From Microbacterium paraoxydans (GTDB lineage Bacteria; Actinomycetota; Actinomycetes; Actinomycetales; Microbacteriaceae), in the NCBI RefSeq assembly GCF_019056515.1, contig NZ_CP064873.1, positions 2,108,001 to 2,172,000 on the forward strand: a DNA stretch of 64,000 nucleotides, read 5' to 3'. Below the pieces are notes generated by a model. It was not told where the DNA came from. It was given only the letters and a program-made list of their open reading frames with translations, and searched no databases. Below are positions 1-9,126 of the stretch, in pieces (within the stretch, counting starts at the first letter, position 1; each line of letters starts with the position of its first letter). A program made the translations under genes and the position numbers.

Positions 1-1
1 C

Positions 2-649
2 GACGCCAACGAGGAGTCCGGCTTCGGTCGCCGCACGATGATCCGCAACTCGCTGTTCGCGGCGATCGTCGCGTCGATCATCCCCGGTGTGACGCTGTTC
101 CGTGGCCTCGCCCCGCACTCCACGCCGGACGACCCCACCGCGGGCGACCCGGTCGCGCTGCTGAAGCACACGATGTGGGATGAGGGCATGCGCCTCGTCC
201 GCGACCCCGACGGCACCCCCATCCGTGCCGCCGACGTCACGCTCGGCTCCGCTTTCCACGTGATCCCGGAGGACCTCGCGGAGCTCGGTCACGATGAGGG
301 CTACCTCGAGGAGAAGGCCAAGGCCATCGTGCTGATGATGCGCCTCCGCCCGGAGCAGCTCATCGAGGCCGAGGACCGCAAGGACTGGTCCTACGACGGC
401 ATCGTCGCGTACTCCAAGGTCTGCACGCACGTCGGCTGCCCCGTCGCGCTGTACGAGCAGCAGACCCACCACCTGCTGTGCCCGTGCCACCAGTCGCAGT
501 TCGACGTCACGGACCACGCGAAGGTCATCTTCGGCCCGGCCGCTCGGCCGCTGCCTCAGCTGCCCATCACCGTGGACGACGAGGGCTACCTCATCGCACG
601 CAGCGACTTCACCGAACCCGTCGGCCCGAGCTTCTGGGAGCGCCATTGA
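2..649 (+). CDS. qcrA: Cytochrome bc1 complex Rieske iron-sulfur subunit, 5' end outside the window
   Basis: Carries the [2Fe-2S] cluster that takes electrons from menaquinol in the bcc complex. Both cluster-binding boxes are visible, CTHVGC and CPCHQS, each giving one Cys and one His ligand and one disulfide Cys. A hydrophobic segment begins at the internal Met at base 38. The frame is open leftward to base 2, so the N-terminus is missing; actinobacterial QcrA normally has three N-terminal membrane helices. Its stop overlaps the TTG start of qcrB (ATTGA), which implies translational coupling. By known actinobacterial order, ctaE and qcrC should lie just left of the window. Confidence 0.95.
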   Translation, partial: DANEESGFGRRTMIRNSLFAAIVASIIPGVTLFRGLAPHSTPDDPTAGDPVALLKHTMWDEGMRLVRDPDGTPIRAADVTLGSAFHVIPEDLAELGHDEGYLEEKAKAIVLMMRLRPEQLIEAEDRKDWSYDGIVAYSKVCTHVGCPVALYEQQTHHLLCPCHQSQFDVTDHAKVIFGPAARPLPQLPITVDDEGYLIARSDFTEPVGPSFWERH

Positions 650-2460
650 GCACCGCAACGCTGTCCAAGGACGAGAAGGACACCAAGGCGCCTCTCGGCG
701 GCCGCTTCGTCGGCGCCGCGTCGAACTACATCGATGAGCGCACGAGCCTCTCCGGCTTCGTCAAGGAGCTCGGTCGCAAGATCTTCCCCGACCACTGGTC
801 GTTCATGCTCGGTGAGATCGCGCTCTGGAGCTTCGTCGTCGTGTTCCTCTCCGGAACCTTCCTGACGTTCTTCTTCCAGGCGTCGATGGTGGAGACCCAC
901 TACACCGGCGCCTACGCCCCCATGCGCGGTATCGCGATGTCCTCGGCTCTCGAGTCGACGCTGCACATCTCGTTCGACCTCCGCGGCGGCCTCCTGGTCC
1001 GCCAGATCCACCACTGGGCCGCGCTCGTCTTCATCGCCGGCATCGGCGTGCACATGCTGCGCGTGTTCTTCACGGGCGCGTTCCGCAAGCCGCGCGAGCT
1101 GAACTGGGTGATCGGCTTCGTGCTGTTCATCCTCGCGATGGCCGAGGGCTTCACCGGCTACTCGCTCCCCGACGACCTGCTCTCGGGCAACGGTCTGCGC
1201 ATCATCGACGGCATGATCAAGGGTCTCCCCCTGATCGGCACCTGGACCTCCTTCCTCCTCTTCGGCGGCGAGTTCCCGGGCACCGACATCGTGGGACGCC
1301 TCTACACCCTGCACATCCTGCTGCTCCCGATGCTGGTGATCGCCTTCATCGCGGTGCACCTGATGCTCATGATCATCAACAAGCACACGCAGTTCGCCGG
1401 CCCCGGCCGCACGAACGACAACGTCGTGGGCTACCCGATGATGCCGGTCTACATGTCCAAGATGGGCGGCTACCTGTTCATCGTCTTCGGCACCATCGTG
1501 CTGATCGCGACGTTCTTCCAGATCAACCCGATCTGGAACTACGGCCCCTACGACCCCTCCCCCGTCTCGGCCGGTACGCAGCCGGACTGGTACATCGGGT
1601 TCGCGGACGGCGCGCTGCGCCTGGCCCCGTCGAACTGGGACATCGTGTTCCTCGACCACACCTGGTCGTTCGGAATCCTGGCTCCGGTCGCCGTGCTCGG
1701 TCTGTTCATCGTCATCGTCGCGATCTACCCGTTCATCGAGGCGTGGGTCACCGGCGACAAGCGCGAGCACCACATCGCCCAGCGTCCGCGCAACGCGGCC
1801 ACCCGCACCGCGATCGGCGTCGCCGGCGTCATCTTCTACGCGGTCCTGTGGGCGGCGGCCTCGTCCGACCTCATCGCCACGCACTTCATGCTCACCATGG
1901 AAGGCGTCATCCACACGCTGCAGGCGCTGCTGTTCCTGGGCCCGATCATCGGCTACTTCGTCACGAAGCGCATCTGCATCGCGCTCCAGAAGAAGGACCG
2001 CGAGATCGTCCTGCACGGCTTCGAGTCCGGACGCATCGTCCGCCTCCCCGGCGGCGAGTTCATCGAGGTGCACCAGCCGGTCGACGTCTACGACCGCTGG
2101 AAGCTCATCGACGTCGACGGTTACGAGCCGCTGGTCGTCCGCCCGAACGCCAAGGGCCGCATCCCGTGGACGGAGAACCTCCGTTCTGCGATGTCCCGCT
2201 GGTTCTTCGAGGACCGTCTCGCCCCGCTCACGCAGGCCGAGATCGACGCCGCCGATGCGCACCAGCATCACGTCACTGCGGGGAACGAGGAGGCGGAGGC
2301 CGCCGAGATCCAGGGCGCTCACGAGCGTGCCGGGTTCCCGGACGCGCCGCTCACGGTCGACGAGACGCACGTCGACGAAACGCCGAACACGCCCAGCACG
2401 GTGATCTCGACCGAGCCCGTCAAGAAGCCTCGGAAGAAGAAGTCGGAGGACGACGAGTAG
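646..2460 (+). CDS. qcrB: Cytochrome bc1 complex cytochrome b subunit
   Basis: Membrane cytochrome b that oxidises menaquinol and passes electrons across the membrane to the Rieske protein and cytochrome cc. About 604 residues, including a hydrophilic C-terminal tail that ends in a Lys/Arg-Lys cluster followed by acidic residues; long C-terminal extensions are typical of actinobacterial QcrB. Haem-binding histidines lie in transmembrane segments (for example IHHWAALVF). The start is a TTG overlapping the qcrA stop, chosen because the qcrA frame ends there and the residues after it (STATLSKDEK) begin a typical QcrB N-terminus. A frame open further upstream lies inside qcrA and is not needed. 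Last gene of its operon; a hairpin follows. Confidence 0.95.
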   Translation: MSTATLSKDEKDTKAPLGGRFVGAASNYIDERTSLSGFVKELGRKIFPDHWSFMLGEIALWSFVVVFLSGTFLTFFFQASMVETHYTGAYAPMRGIAMSSALESTLHISFDLRGGLLVRQIHHWAALVFIAGIGVHMLRVFFTGAFRKPRELNWVIGFVLFILAMAEGFTGYSLPDDLLSGNGLRIIDGMIKGLPLIGTWTSFLLFGGEFPGTDIVGRLYTLHILLLPMLVIAFIAVHLMLMIINKHTQFAGPGRTNDNVVGYPMMPVYMSKMGGYLFIVFGTIVLIATFFQINPIWNYGPYDPSPVSAGTQPDWYIGFADGALRLAPSNWDIVFLDHTWSFGILAPVAVLGLFIVIVAIYPFIEAWVTGDKREHHIAQRPRNAATRTAIGVAGVIFYAVLWAAASSDLIATHFMLTMEGVIHTLQALLFLGPIIGYFVTKRICIALQKKDREIVLHGFESGRIVRLPGGEFIEVHQPVDVYDRWKLIDVDGYEPLVVRPNAKGRIPWTENLRSAMSRWFFEDRLAPLTQAEIDAADAHQHHVTAGNEEAEAAEIQGAHERAGFPDAPLTVDETHVDETPNTPSTVISTEPVKKPRKKKSEDDE

Positions 2461-2474
2461 TCGTCACTCCCCTT

Positions 2475-2512
2475 CGATGAAGGCCCCGTCCGTTAGGACG
2501 GGGCCTTCATCG
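2475..2512 (+). terminator. Terminator hairpin after qcrB
   Basis: A 17-bp perfect stem (2475-2491 with 2496-2512) around a GTTA loop. There is no real U-tract, as is common in high-G+C actinobacteria. Confidence 0.8.
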
Positions 2513-2538
2513 TTCTCCCCTGATGAGAGGATCGTCTC

Positions 2539-2952
2539 ATGTCTTCGGTCGTCCGCCTGCTCCGTGCTCCCCTCCTCGCCGACACCCCGTACGCGTACGC
2601 CGCCACCGCCCCCGCTGACGCGCGTCTGGTCTTCCTGGCCGGAGCCTGCCCGTTGGAGGACGATGGGACGACCACCGCCCCCGGAGACTACGCCGCTCAG
2701 GCGGCACGGTGTGTCGAGACGCTGCAGGGCGCGCTCACGGCTGCCGGCGCCACTCTGACGGATGTCATCAGCACGCGGGTCCTGGTGGCCTCCTCCGCGC
2801 AGCGGGACCTCGTCACGGCCTGGGACATCGTCCACGCCGCGTTCGGGCCTCACGACGTCCCCAGCACCCTCCTCGGCGTGACTGTCCTCGGCTACGACGA
2901 CCAGCTCGTCGAGATCGAGGCGGTCGCCGCTCTGCCCGCGGACCGTGCATGA
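2539..2952 (+). CDS. RidA/YjgF family protein
   Basis: About 137 residues, the length of the family, whose members deaminate reactive enamine/imine intermediates or act as related hydrolases in the cytosol. The protein shows the family layout: an N-terminal strand with FLAGACPLED, a central helix (CVETLQGALTAAGATLTDV) and the C-terminal LLGVTVLGYDDQLVEIEAVA strand. The canonical Arg of active RidA cannot be assigned with certainty, so it may be a divergent subgroup. The ATG is preceded by GAGAGGA. Its stop overlaps the start of the next gene (ATGA), so the two are probably co-translated. Confidence 0.8.
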   Translation: MSSVVRLLRAPLLADTPYAYAATAPADARLVFLAGACPLEDDGTTTAPGDYAAQAARCVETLQGALTAAGATLTDVISTRVLVASSAQRDLVTAWDIVHAAFGPHDVPSTLLGVTVLGYDDQLVEIEAVAALPADRA

Positions 2953-3473
2953 CCACCCTCATCCGACACGCGACGGATCAGGACCATGCCGTCCTGGAGG
3001 AGATCGAGCGCGCCGCTGACAGCCTTCTGACCGATCGCTTCGGTGCCGAGGACTGGCCCCCGCCGTCGACAGCCGACGACCGCCGGCGCGCCGAGGGATT
3101 CGTCCTGGTGGCCACCTGCTCCCCTACGACGGAGGCTTCCGGCGGACTCGAGGTGCCGGTCGGGTTCGTGCAGGTGCTGGAGGGACCCGGGTACGCCCAT
3201 CTGGAGCAGTTGTCCGTCCACCCCGGCTCCGGTCGCCGCGGTATCGGTCGCGCCCTCGTCATGGCGGCCCAGGACGAGTCCCGCCGTCGGGGCCGCACAC
3301 AGCTCACGCTGCGCACATACGCGGACGTCCCCTGGAACGCCCCTTTCTACTCCCGCTGCGGCTTCACGGAATCCACGCCGGACACCGACTTCCTCCGTGA
3401 GCTCGTCGCCGTCGAAGAGCGTCTGGGCCTGACCCGGTACGGACGGCGGATCCAGATGACCGCGGCGCTCTGA
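2949..3473 (+). CDS. GNAT family N-acetyltransferase
   Basis: About 174 residues with the Gcn5-type acetyl-CoA site: LEQLSVHPGSGRRGIGRALV gives strand beta4 and the R/Q-x-x-G-x-G/A pyrophosphate loop. The later NAPFYSRCGF matches the usual C-terminal motif. The acceptor substrate is unknown. The ATG overlaps the stop of the RidA-family gene by four bases; a frame open upstream of it is the shadow of that gene. The pairing with RidA is an operon inference from the overlap. Confidence 0.85.
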   Translation: MTTLIRHATDQDHAVLEEIERAADSLLTDRFGAEDWPPPSTADDRRRAEGFVLVATCSPTTEASGGLEVPVGFVQVLEGPGYAHLEQLSVHPGSGRRGIGRALVMAAQDESRRRGRTQLTLRTYADVPWNAPFYSRCGFTESTPDTDFLRELVAVEERLGLTRYGRRIQMTAAL

Positions 3474-3541
3474 CCGGCCACGACGGCAGGATTCGCGCGA
3501 CGCACGACGGTATCCCTCGGTCGTCGGCGCCCGCGCGTCCC

Positions 3542-3547
3542 TAGTCT
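3542..3547 (+). promoter_or_regulatory. Candidate -10 (TAGTCT) for leaderless rhodanese gene
   Basis: TAGTCT ends six bases before the ATG at 3554, so transcription would start at or next to the A of the start codon. No Shine-Dalgarno is visible and no clear -35. Confidence 0.5.
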
Positions 3548-3553
3548 GGGCTC

Positions 3554-3973
3554 ATGATCGATCGCCTTGACTACTTCGCCGCCCGCCTCGCCTTCGAGAC
3601 CGACCCCAGCGACGTGCACGCCGACCGTGCCGCCGGCCGCGCTCTGGTCGTGGTCGACGTCCGCTCGAGCGAGGCGTTCGCTCAGGGGCGCGTGTCCGGC
3701 GCGCTCCACATGCCTCACAGCGAGATCGCGCACCGCGCCCCGGAGGAGATCCCGGCGGATGCTGAGGTCGTCGTCTACTGCTGGAGCCCCGGATGCAACG
3801 GCGGTGTCCGCGGCGCGCTCGAGTTCGCTCGTCTCGGCTATCGCGTGCGCGAGATGATCGGCGGCTTCGAGTACTGGGCCCGCGAGGGATATCCCATCGA
3901 AGACGCCGAGGGTGTGCACCACCGTCCCGTCGACCCGCTGACCGGGATCCCCCGCATCCGCACCCGCGTGTGA
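3554..3973 (+). CDS. Rhodanese-like domain protein
   Basis: Single rhodanese domain of about 139 residues. VVVDVRSSEAFAQGRVSGALHMPH is the standard first half; the active-site loop follows VVVYC, with the catalytic Cys at residue 76 and a second Cys at residue 81 (CWSPGCNGG). The loop is longer than in classic thiosulfate sulfurtransferases. Probably a cytosolic sulfur carrier or persulfide enzyme, but the substrate cannot be told. The first ATG after a TAGTCT hexamer is used. A bidirectional terminator separates it from ctaF. Confidence 0.85.
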   Translation: MIDRLDYFAARLAFETDPSDVHADRAAGRALVVVDVRSSEAFAQGRVSGALHMPHSEIAHRAPEEIPADAEVVVYCWSPGCNGGVRGALEFARLGYRVREMIGGFEYWAREGYPIEDAEGVHHRPVDPLTGIPRIRTRV

Positions 3974-3991
3974 GCGGATCGCAGGAACGAA

Positions 3992-4021
3992 GAAGGCCCC
4001 CGGAGTGATCCGGGGGCCTTC
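3992..4021. terminator. Bidirectional terminator between rhodanese gene and ctaF
   Basis: 13-bp perfect stem (3992-4004 with 4009-4021) and GTGA loop, lying between two convergent genes. Confidence 0.8.
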
Positions 4022-4036
4022 GGGTTGTGAGGAGAC

Positions 4037-4471
4037 TCAGCGGGCGAAGTTACCGCGGTAGTACTCGTAGACCCAGCCGACGATCGCGACCACGAAGATC
4101 GCGAGACCGATCGGGAGCAGGAAGTGACCGACCGCCAGGCCGACGACGAACACTCCCGCCGAAGCCGCGAGCACCAGCGGCCACCAGGACCACGGGCTGA
4201 ACTCGCCGAGCTCGGGGTCACCGTCGTCGATGTCCGACGTGAGGATGTCCTCGGGCAGCTCACCGTTCTGCGCCTTGTGCGTCCGGTCGAGGTAGAAGGC
4301 GACCATCGCGCCCATGAAGGCCGAGAAGAACAGGGCGACGGTGCCGACCCACTCGATCTGGTTCACCAGCGGAAGCCCGGGATGAGCCAGGATGTTCCAG
4401 CCCGTGTAGACGACGCCGACGAGGGCGAAGAACGCGGTCAGGACCCACCAGATGATGACGTTGTCGCGCAT
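4037..4471 (-). CDS. ctaF: Actinobacterial cytochrome c oxidase subunit 4
   Basis: Small membrane subunit of the aa3 oxidase, 144 residues, with four hydrophobic segments in two pairs: residues about 5-27 and 37-60, then about 95-115 and 117-135. This is the actinobacteria-specific subunit IV (CtaF). It lies three bases past the end of ctaD, so it belongs to the ctaC-ctaD-ctaF operon; ctaE is by family order expected next to qcrC outside the window. Confidence 0.9.
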   Translation of the reverse strand: MRDNVIIWWVLTAFFALVGVVYTGWNILAHPGLPLVNQIEWVGTVALFFSAFMGAMVAFYLDRTHKAQNGELPEDILTSDIDDGDPELGEFSPWSWWPLVLAASAGVFVVGLAVGHFLLPIGLAIFVVAIVGWVYEYYRGNFAR

Positions 4472-4474
4472 GGC

Positions 4475-6208
4475 TCAGTGGCCCTCTCGCTCGCCGGGTG
4501 CGGTGGTCGCGAACTCCGCGGCCTCCGGGTGGTTCAGGTCGAACGCCGGACGCTCGCTGCGGATGCGCGGGATCGACGTGAAGTTGTGCCGCGGCGGCGG
4601 GCACGAGGTCGCCCACTCCAGCGAGGCACCGTAGCCCCAGGGGTCGTTCACGGTGACCTTCGGCGCCTTCCGCGCCGTGATCCAGACGTTCAGGAAGAAC
4701 GGCAGCATCGAGGCGCCGAGGATGATCGCACCGATCGTCGAGACCTGGTTCTGCCACGTCCAGCCGTCCGCCGCGGAGTAGTCCGCGTAGCGACGCACCA
4801 TGCCGTCGACACCGAGCCAGTGCTGGATGAGGAAGGTCATGTGGAAGCCGACGAACAGCATCCAGAAGTGCACGTAGCCGAGGCGCTCGTTCAGCATGCG
4901 ACCCGTCCACTTCGGCCACCAGAAGTAGAAACCGGCGAACATCGCGAACACGACCGTGCCGAACACCACGTAGTGGAAGTGCGCCACGACGAAGTAGCTG
5001 TCGCTGAGGTGGAAGTCCAGCGGCGGGGCCGCGAGGATCACACCGGTGAGGCCACCGAAGACGAACGAAACGAGGAAGCCGAGCGAGAACACCATCGGGG
5101 TCTCGAACGTCACCGAGCCGCGCCACAGCGTCCCGATCCAGTTGAAGATCTTCACACCCGTGGGCACCGCGATGAGCATCGTCATCAGAGCGAAGAACGG
5201 CAGGAGCACGGAGCCGGTGACGTACATGTGGTGCGCCCACACGGCGACGGACAGGGCCGCGATCGCGATCGTCGCGTAGACCAGGGTCTTGTACCCGAAG
5301 ATCGGCTTCCGGCTGAACACCGGGAAGATCTCCGAGACGATGCCGAAGAACGGCAGCGCGATGATGTAGACCTCGGGGTGTCCGAAGAACCAGAAGAGGT
5401 GCTGCCAGAGCAGGACACCGCCGTTGGCCGGGTCGTAGATGTGCGCACCGAGCACGCGGTCGGCGGCGGCGGCGAAGATCGCCGCGGCGAGGACCGGGAA
5501 GGCCATCAGGATCAGGAGGCTGGTGATGAGCGTGTTCCAGCTGAAGATCGGCATGCGCCACATCGTCATGCCGGGAGCACGCATCGTGATGATCGTCGTG
5601 ATGAAGTTCACCGCACCGAGGATCGTGCCGAAGCCCGAGATGCCGAGACCGAGCATCCAGAGGTTTCCGCCCGCTCCTGGCGAGAACGACGCGTTGGCCA
5701 AGGGCTGATACGCGAACCAGCCGAACGAGGCCGCACCCTGCGGGGTGAGGAAGCCGGCGACCGCGATGGTCGAGCCGAACAGGAACAGCCAGAAGGCGAA
5801 GGCGTTCAGACGCGGGAAGGCGACGTCCGGAGCACCGATCTGCAGCGGCAGGATCGCATTAGCGAAGCCGGCGAACAGCGGCGTCGCGAACATCAGCAGC
5901 ATGATCGTGCCGTGCATCGTGAACAGCTGGTTGTACTGCTCCTTCGTCGGGACGATCTGCATGCCCGGCGCGAACAGCTCGGCACGGATCACCAGCGCCA
6001 TCACGCCACCCAGGAGGAAGAACATCACCGAGGCGATGAGGTACATGTACCCGATCGTCTTGTGGTCCGTGGAGGTGATCCACTTGACGACGATGTTGCC
6101 CTTCTGCTCGACGCGGGAGGAGCTCATCAGAGCAGCCTGGCGCGCGGGCAGGGTGGTGGGACGGGAGCGAGGTGCCTCGTCGGTGCGAGGAGCTTCAGTG
6201 GTCGACAT
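4475..6208 (-). CDS. ctaD: Cytochrome c oxidase subunit I
   Basis: Catalytic subunit of the aa3-type oxidase, holding haem a and the haem a3-CuB centre that reduces oxygen and pumps protons. 577 residues, the family length, with about 12 membrane helices. Visible signatures are WKW-type entry ([17 protein letters not shown]), TMHGTIMLL with a haem a His, the CuB/Tyr region in [15 protein letters not shown], and WAHHMYVTG with two CuB histidines. The N-terminus carries a short Pro/Arg-rich cytoplasmic leader. The ATG has a GAGGAG site and lies four bases after the ctaC stop. Confidence 0.97.
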   Translation of the reverse strand: MSTTEAPRTDEAPRSRPTTLPARQAALMSSSRVEQKGNIVVKWITSTDHKTIGYMYLIASVMFFLLGGVMALVIRAELFAPGMQIVPTKEQYNQLFTMHGTIMLLMFATPLFAGFANAILPLQIGAPDVAFPRLNAFAFWLFLFGSTIAVAGFLTPQGAASFGWFAYQPLANASFSPGAGGNLWMLGLGISGFGTILGAVNFITTIITMRAPGMTMWRMPIFSWNTLITSLLILMAFPVLAAAIFAAAADRVLGAHIYDPANGGVLLWQHLFWFFGHPEVYIIALPFFGIVSEIFPVFSRKPIFGYKTLVYATIAIAALSVAVWAHHMYVTGSVLLPFFALMTMLIAVPTGVKIFNWIGTLWRGSVTFETPMVFSLGFLVSFVFGGLTGVILAAPPLDFHLSDSYFVVAHFHYVVFGTVVFAMFAGFYFWWPKWTGRMLNERLGYVHFWMLFVGFHMTFLIQHWLGVDGMVRRYADYSAADGWTWQNQVSTIGAIILGASMLPFFLNVWITARKAPKVTVNDPWGYGASLEWATSCPPPRHNFTSIPRIRSERPAFDLNHPEAAEFATTAPGEREGH

Positions 6209-6211
6209 GGC

Positions 6212-7108
6212 TTACTCCTCTCCTTCCTCGGTGTCGGTCTTCCCGGAGGTGCCGGGGAGGTTCGAGAGACGGTCGTACGCGTCGGTGATGTCCCCGGTGT
6301 TGCCCTCTTCCTCGAGGGACTCGAGGTAGGCGGCGTACTCGTCCTGCGAGACGACCTTCACGTTGAAGAGCATCATCGAGTGGTACTCGCCGCAGAGCTC
6401 GGCGCACTTGCCGGCGTACTCGCCCTCACGGGTGGGGATGAAGGACCAGGAGTTGTCCTTCCCGATGAACATGTCCTTCTTGTAGAGGAAGTCGATGATC
6501 CAGAAGGAGTGGATGACGTCGCGCGACTGCAGGTTGATGGTGACCTTCTGGTCGACCGGCAGCACCAGGGTCGGCAGCTCCGCCTGGTCGATGTTGCCTT
6601 CCGCGTCGGGCTGGGCCTGGATGCCCATGGTCCACACGGTGTCTTCCTCGGTCTCGCCGTTGTACTGGAAGTCCCATGCCCACTGCTTGGCGATCGCGGT
6701 GATCTCGACGTCGGGGTCGTCCCACTTCGTCTCGATCTCGGTCTGGTCGCGAGCCGTGAAGAAGAACATGCCCAGCACGAGGATGAGCGGCACGATCGTG
6801 TAGAAGATCTCGATCGGCATGTTGTAGCGCATCTGCACCGGGAGGCCGGTCTGGCCCTTGCGGCGGCGGTACGCGATCGCAGCCCAGGCCATGAGGCTCC
6901 AGGTGACGACACCCACCGCGAGGAGCACGATCCAGGAGTTCACCCAGAGGGACGACACGCGCTCCGTCTGGTTGGTTGCTGCCGGACCACCATCCACGAA
7001 GCCCGGAAGAAAGCCGTTCAGCTCGGTGGGAGTACATCCCGCCAGAGCCACAGCTGCCACAACTCCCACAGGGAGTGCGGCCCAACGAAGGCGGCGTTTC
7101 GAGGGCAC
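6212..7108 (-). CDS. ctaC: Cytochrome c oxidase subunit II, lipoprotein
   Basis: CuA-bearing subunit that accepts electrons from cytochrome c. The start is taken as GTG at 7108 (VPSKRRLRW), because GAAAGG lies six bases upstream; an in-frame ATG at 7144 would add 12 residues ahead of the signal. The N-terminus is a lipoprotein signal, KRRLRW followed by a hydrophobic stretch and the lipobox LAGC. Two membrane helices follow, then the CuA domain with WSFIPTREGEYAGKCAELCGEYHSMM, giving the two Cys, His and Met ligands. First gene of the ctaC-ctaD-ctaF operon, about 298 residues. Confidence 0.93.
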   Translation of the reverse strand: MPSKRRLRWAALPVGVVAAVALAGCTPTELNGFLPGFVDGGPAATNQTERVSSLWVNSWIVLLAVGVVTWSLMAWAAIAYRRRKGQTGLPVQMRYNMPIEIFYTIVPLILVLGMFFFTARDQTEIETKWDDPDVEITAIAKQWAWDFQYNGETEEDTVWTMGIQAQPDAEGNIDQAELPTLVLPVDQKVTINLQSRDVIHSFWIIDFLYKKDMFIGKDNSWSFIPTREGEYAGKCAELCGEYHSMMLFNVKVVSQDEYAAYLESLEEEGNTGDITDAYDRLSNLPGTSGKTDTEEGEE

Positions 7109-7150
7109 GATGCACCTTTCAGATCGCGGACAAGGCATGTCCAAGTCTAG

Positions 7151-7156
7151 AGCAAC
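7151..7156 (-). promoter_or_regulatory. Candidate -10 (TCTAGACT region) for ctaC
   Basis: On the minus strand TAGACT lies about 40 bases upstream of the GTG start, leaving room for a normal leader with the GAAAGG site. No convincing -35 was found. Confidence 0.35.
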
Positions 7157-7196
7157 CTCACACCTGATTCATGCCAACCATGCAGGTTGAGAAGCG

Positions 7197-7233
7197 GAAC
7201 GGCCGCCGTCACGGGACGTGACGGCGGCCGTTC
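7197..7233 (-). terminator. Terminator after erpA
   Basis: 16-bp stem (7197-7212 with 7218-7233) just past the erpA stop on the minus strand, upstream of ctaC. Confidence 0.75.
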
Positions 7234-7247
7234 GCGGGAAGAACGTG

Positions 7248-7610
7248 TCAGTGGAAGCTGTCGCCGCAGGCGCAGCTGCCCGCCGCGTTCGGGTTGTCGA
7301 TGGTGAAGCCCTGCTCCGAGATGGTGTCCTTGAAGTCGATCGAGGCGCCGTCGAGGTAGGGAACACTCATGTTGTCGACGATGACCTCGACACCGTCGAA
7401 GTCGACGGTCTCGTCGCCTTCGAGGTAGCGCTCGTCGAAGTAGAGCTGGTAGATCAGGCCCGAGCAGCCGCCGGGCTGCACGGCGACACGCAGACGGAGG
7501 TCGTCGCGGCCCTCCTGCTCGAGAAGGTTCTTCACCTTCGTGGCGGCGGCGTCCGTCAGCTTGACGCCGTGTGCGCGGGTGGTCTCTGCGGACAGGGTGG
7601 TGTCGCTCAT
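7248..7610 (-). CDS. erpA: HesB/IscA family iron-sulfur cluster insertion protein
   Basis: A-type carrier that hands Fe-S clusters to apo-proteins. 120 residues, with the three conserved cysteines in place: QPGGCSGLIYQ gives the first and the C-terminal GSCACGDSF the last two (C-x-C). The ATG is preceded by AGGAG. In Mycobacterium tuberculosis the homologue (Rv2204c) also lies close to ctaC, so this is conserved context. A likely client nearby is the Rieske protein, but that is inference. Confidence 0.92.
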   Translation of the reverse strand: MSDTTLSAETTRAHGVKLTDAAATKVKNLLEQEGRDDLRLRVAVQPGGCSGLIYQLYFDERYLEGDETVDFDGVEVIVDNMSVPYLDGASIDFKDTISEQGFTIDNPNAAGSCACGDSFH

Positions 7611-7677
7611 GTCGCTCCTCGTGACGGGGCCGGGTACGTGCTCTTCGACGATTCTACCGCCGGTGCGGACGGAAGGC

Positions 7678-9081
7678 TCAGATCTCCCGCGCGTTCATGC
7701 GGGCGAGGAGCAGGGCCTCGGTCGCCACGGCATGCCGGAAGGTGTCGAGATGCAGAGACTCGTTCGGGCTGTGCGCGCGGGAGTGCGGATCCTCCACGCC
7801 CGTCACGAGGATCTGCGCCTCCGGGAACTCGCGCACGAGGTCGGCGATGAACGGGATCGACCCGCCGACGCCCAGGTCCACCGGAGCGACCCCATACCCG
7901 TCGCGCATCGCGTCGCGGGTGAGGGTGACCGCCCACCCGCTCGTGTCCACGAGGAAGGGGTTGCCGAGGTCGACGTCCGAGAAGGTCAGCTCGGCGCCGA
8001 ACGGGGCGTGGGCACGGAGGTGCCGCTCGAGAGCCTCGTAGGCCTCCTGGCCGGACTGTCCGGGGGCGACACGTGCGCTGATGACCACGGTCACCTCCGG
8101 GAGCAGCGTGTTCGACGCCGCCGCGACGCTCGTCGCATCGATGCCGATCACGGTGACGGAGGGCTTGTTCCAGATGCGGCTGAGGATCGTGCCGTCGCCG
8201 ATGGGCGTCGTCCCCGGGAGGAGCCCGGCCTCGTCGCGCAGCGTCTCCTCGGTGTACTCGGGTGTCTCGGCGTCCCGAGCGGTCATGCCCTCGACCGCGA
8301 CGGAGCCGTCCTCGTTCCACAGGGTGGCGAGGAGACGCACGGTCGCCATCATCGCGTCGGGCACCGCGCCACCGAACATTCCAGAGTGGGACGCGTGGTC
8401 GAGCGTGCGCACCTTCAGGGTGAAGCGTGCGTTGCCGCGGAGGGAGACGGTCAGGCCCGGCGTGACGGAATCCCAGTTGCCCGAGTCCGCGACGACGATC
8501 GCATCGGCGCGGAGGGCGTCCTTGTTGTCGGAGAGGAATTGCGCGAAGGACCGCGAACCGTACTCCTCCTCCCCCTCGACGAACATCGCGATCCCGAGGT
8601 CGAGGTCGTCGCCGAGCACGTCGGCGACCGCGCGGATCGCGCCGATGTGGGCCATGATGCCGGCCTTGTCGTCCGCGGCGCCGCGTCCGTACAGGCGGCC
8701 GTCACGCACCGTCGGCTCGAACGGCGGCGTCTCCCACAGGGCGTCCTCCCCCGGAGGCTGCACGTCGTGGTGGGCGTAGAGGAGGATCGTCGGCTTCCCG
8801 TTCCGCGCCGCGCGCGTCGCGAGGACGGCGGGCTGGCCCTGCTCGTCGGTGCCGGGGATGTCGGCACGGAGCACCCTCACCTCGTCGAAGACACCGGTGC
8901 CGCGCGCGAGCGTGGCGACGGCGTCGGCGCTGCGCTCGAGCTGCGTCTGGTCGAAGGCCGGCCAGGCCATGCCGGGAATGCGCACGAGGTTCCCGAGGTC
9001 CGACAGCGCGGACGGGATACCGGTGGCGACTGCTTCGAGGACGGCGGCGTCGGACTCGCTGGGAAGTGCAGGTGAGGTCAT
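7678..9081 (-). CDS. M20 family metallopeptidase (dipeptidase-like)
   Basis: About 467 residues. Metal-binding motifs of the M20 family are visible: ILLYAHHDVQPPG (His ligand), LYGRGAADDKAGI (bridging Asp), FVEGEEEYGSRSF (catalytic Glu and Glu ligand) and VADSGNWD. The long form with a dimerisation domain (HSGMFGGAVPD) fits the dipeptidase/CNDP-like subgroup. Substrate unknown; cytosolic, as no signal is seen. The start is the ATG before TSPALPSE; a much longer frame upstream lies over the DUF3043 gene and is rejected. Divergent from that gene. Confidence 0.9.
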   Translation of the reverse strand: MTSPALPSESDAAVLEAVATGIPSALSDLGNLVRIPGMAWPAFDQTQLERSADAVATLARGTGVFDEVRVLRADIPGTDEQGQPAVLATRAARNGKPTILLYAHHDVQPPGEDALWETPPFEPTVRDGRLYGRGAADDKAGIMAHIGAIRAVADVLGDDLDLGIAMFVEGEEEYGSRSFAQFLSDNKDALRADAIVVADSGNWDSVTPGLTVSLRGNARFTLKVRTLDHASHSGMFGGAVPDAMMATVRLLATLWNEDGSVAVEGMTARDAETPEYTEETLRDEAGLLPGTTPIGDGTILSRIWNKPSVTVIGIDATSVAAASNTLLPEVTVVISARVAPGQSGQEAYEALERHLRAHAPFGAELTFSDVDLGNPFLVDTSGWAVTLTRDAMRDGYGVAPVDLGVGGSIPFIADLVREFPEAQILVTGVEDPHSRAHSPNESLHLDTFRHAVATEALLLARMNAREI

Positions 9082-9086
9082 GCGAG

Positions 9087-9094
9087 TAATCTTA
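9087..9094. promoter_or_regulatory. Overlapping divergent -10 elements
   Basis: TAATCT on the plus strand (9087-9092) and TAAGAT on the minus strand (9089-9094) overlap. The minus one ends seven bases before the peptidase ATG, so that mRNA would be leaderless; the plus one is about 35 bases from the DUF3043 GTG. Confidence 0.45.
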
Positions 9095-9126
9095 AGGCGA
9101 CCCACCCCAGCGAACCGAGGAACCTC

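Noticed and set aside
4124..7150. Open frame of about 1000 codons on the plus strand opposite ctaC-ctaD-ctaF
   Set aside because: Arg/Asp/Glu/His-rich, low-complexity product with no domain; mirrors the third-position G+C bias of the real genes on the other strand.
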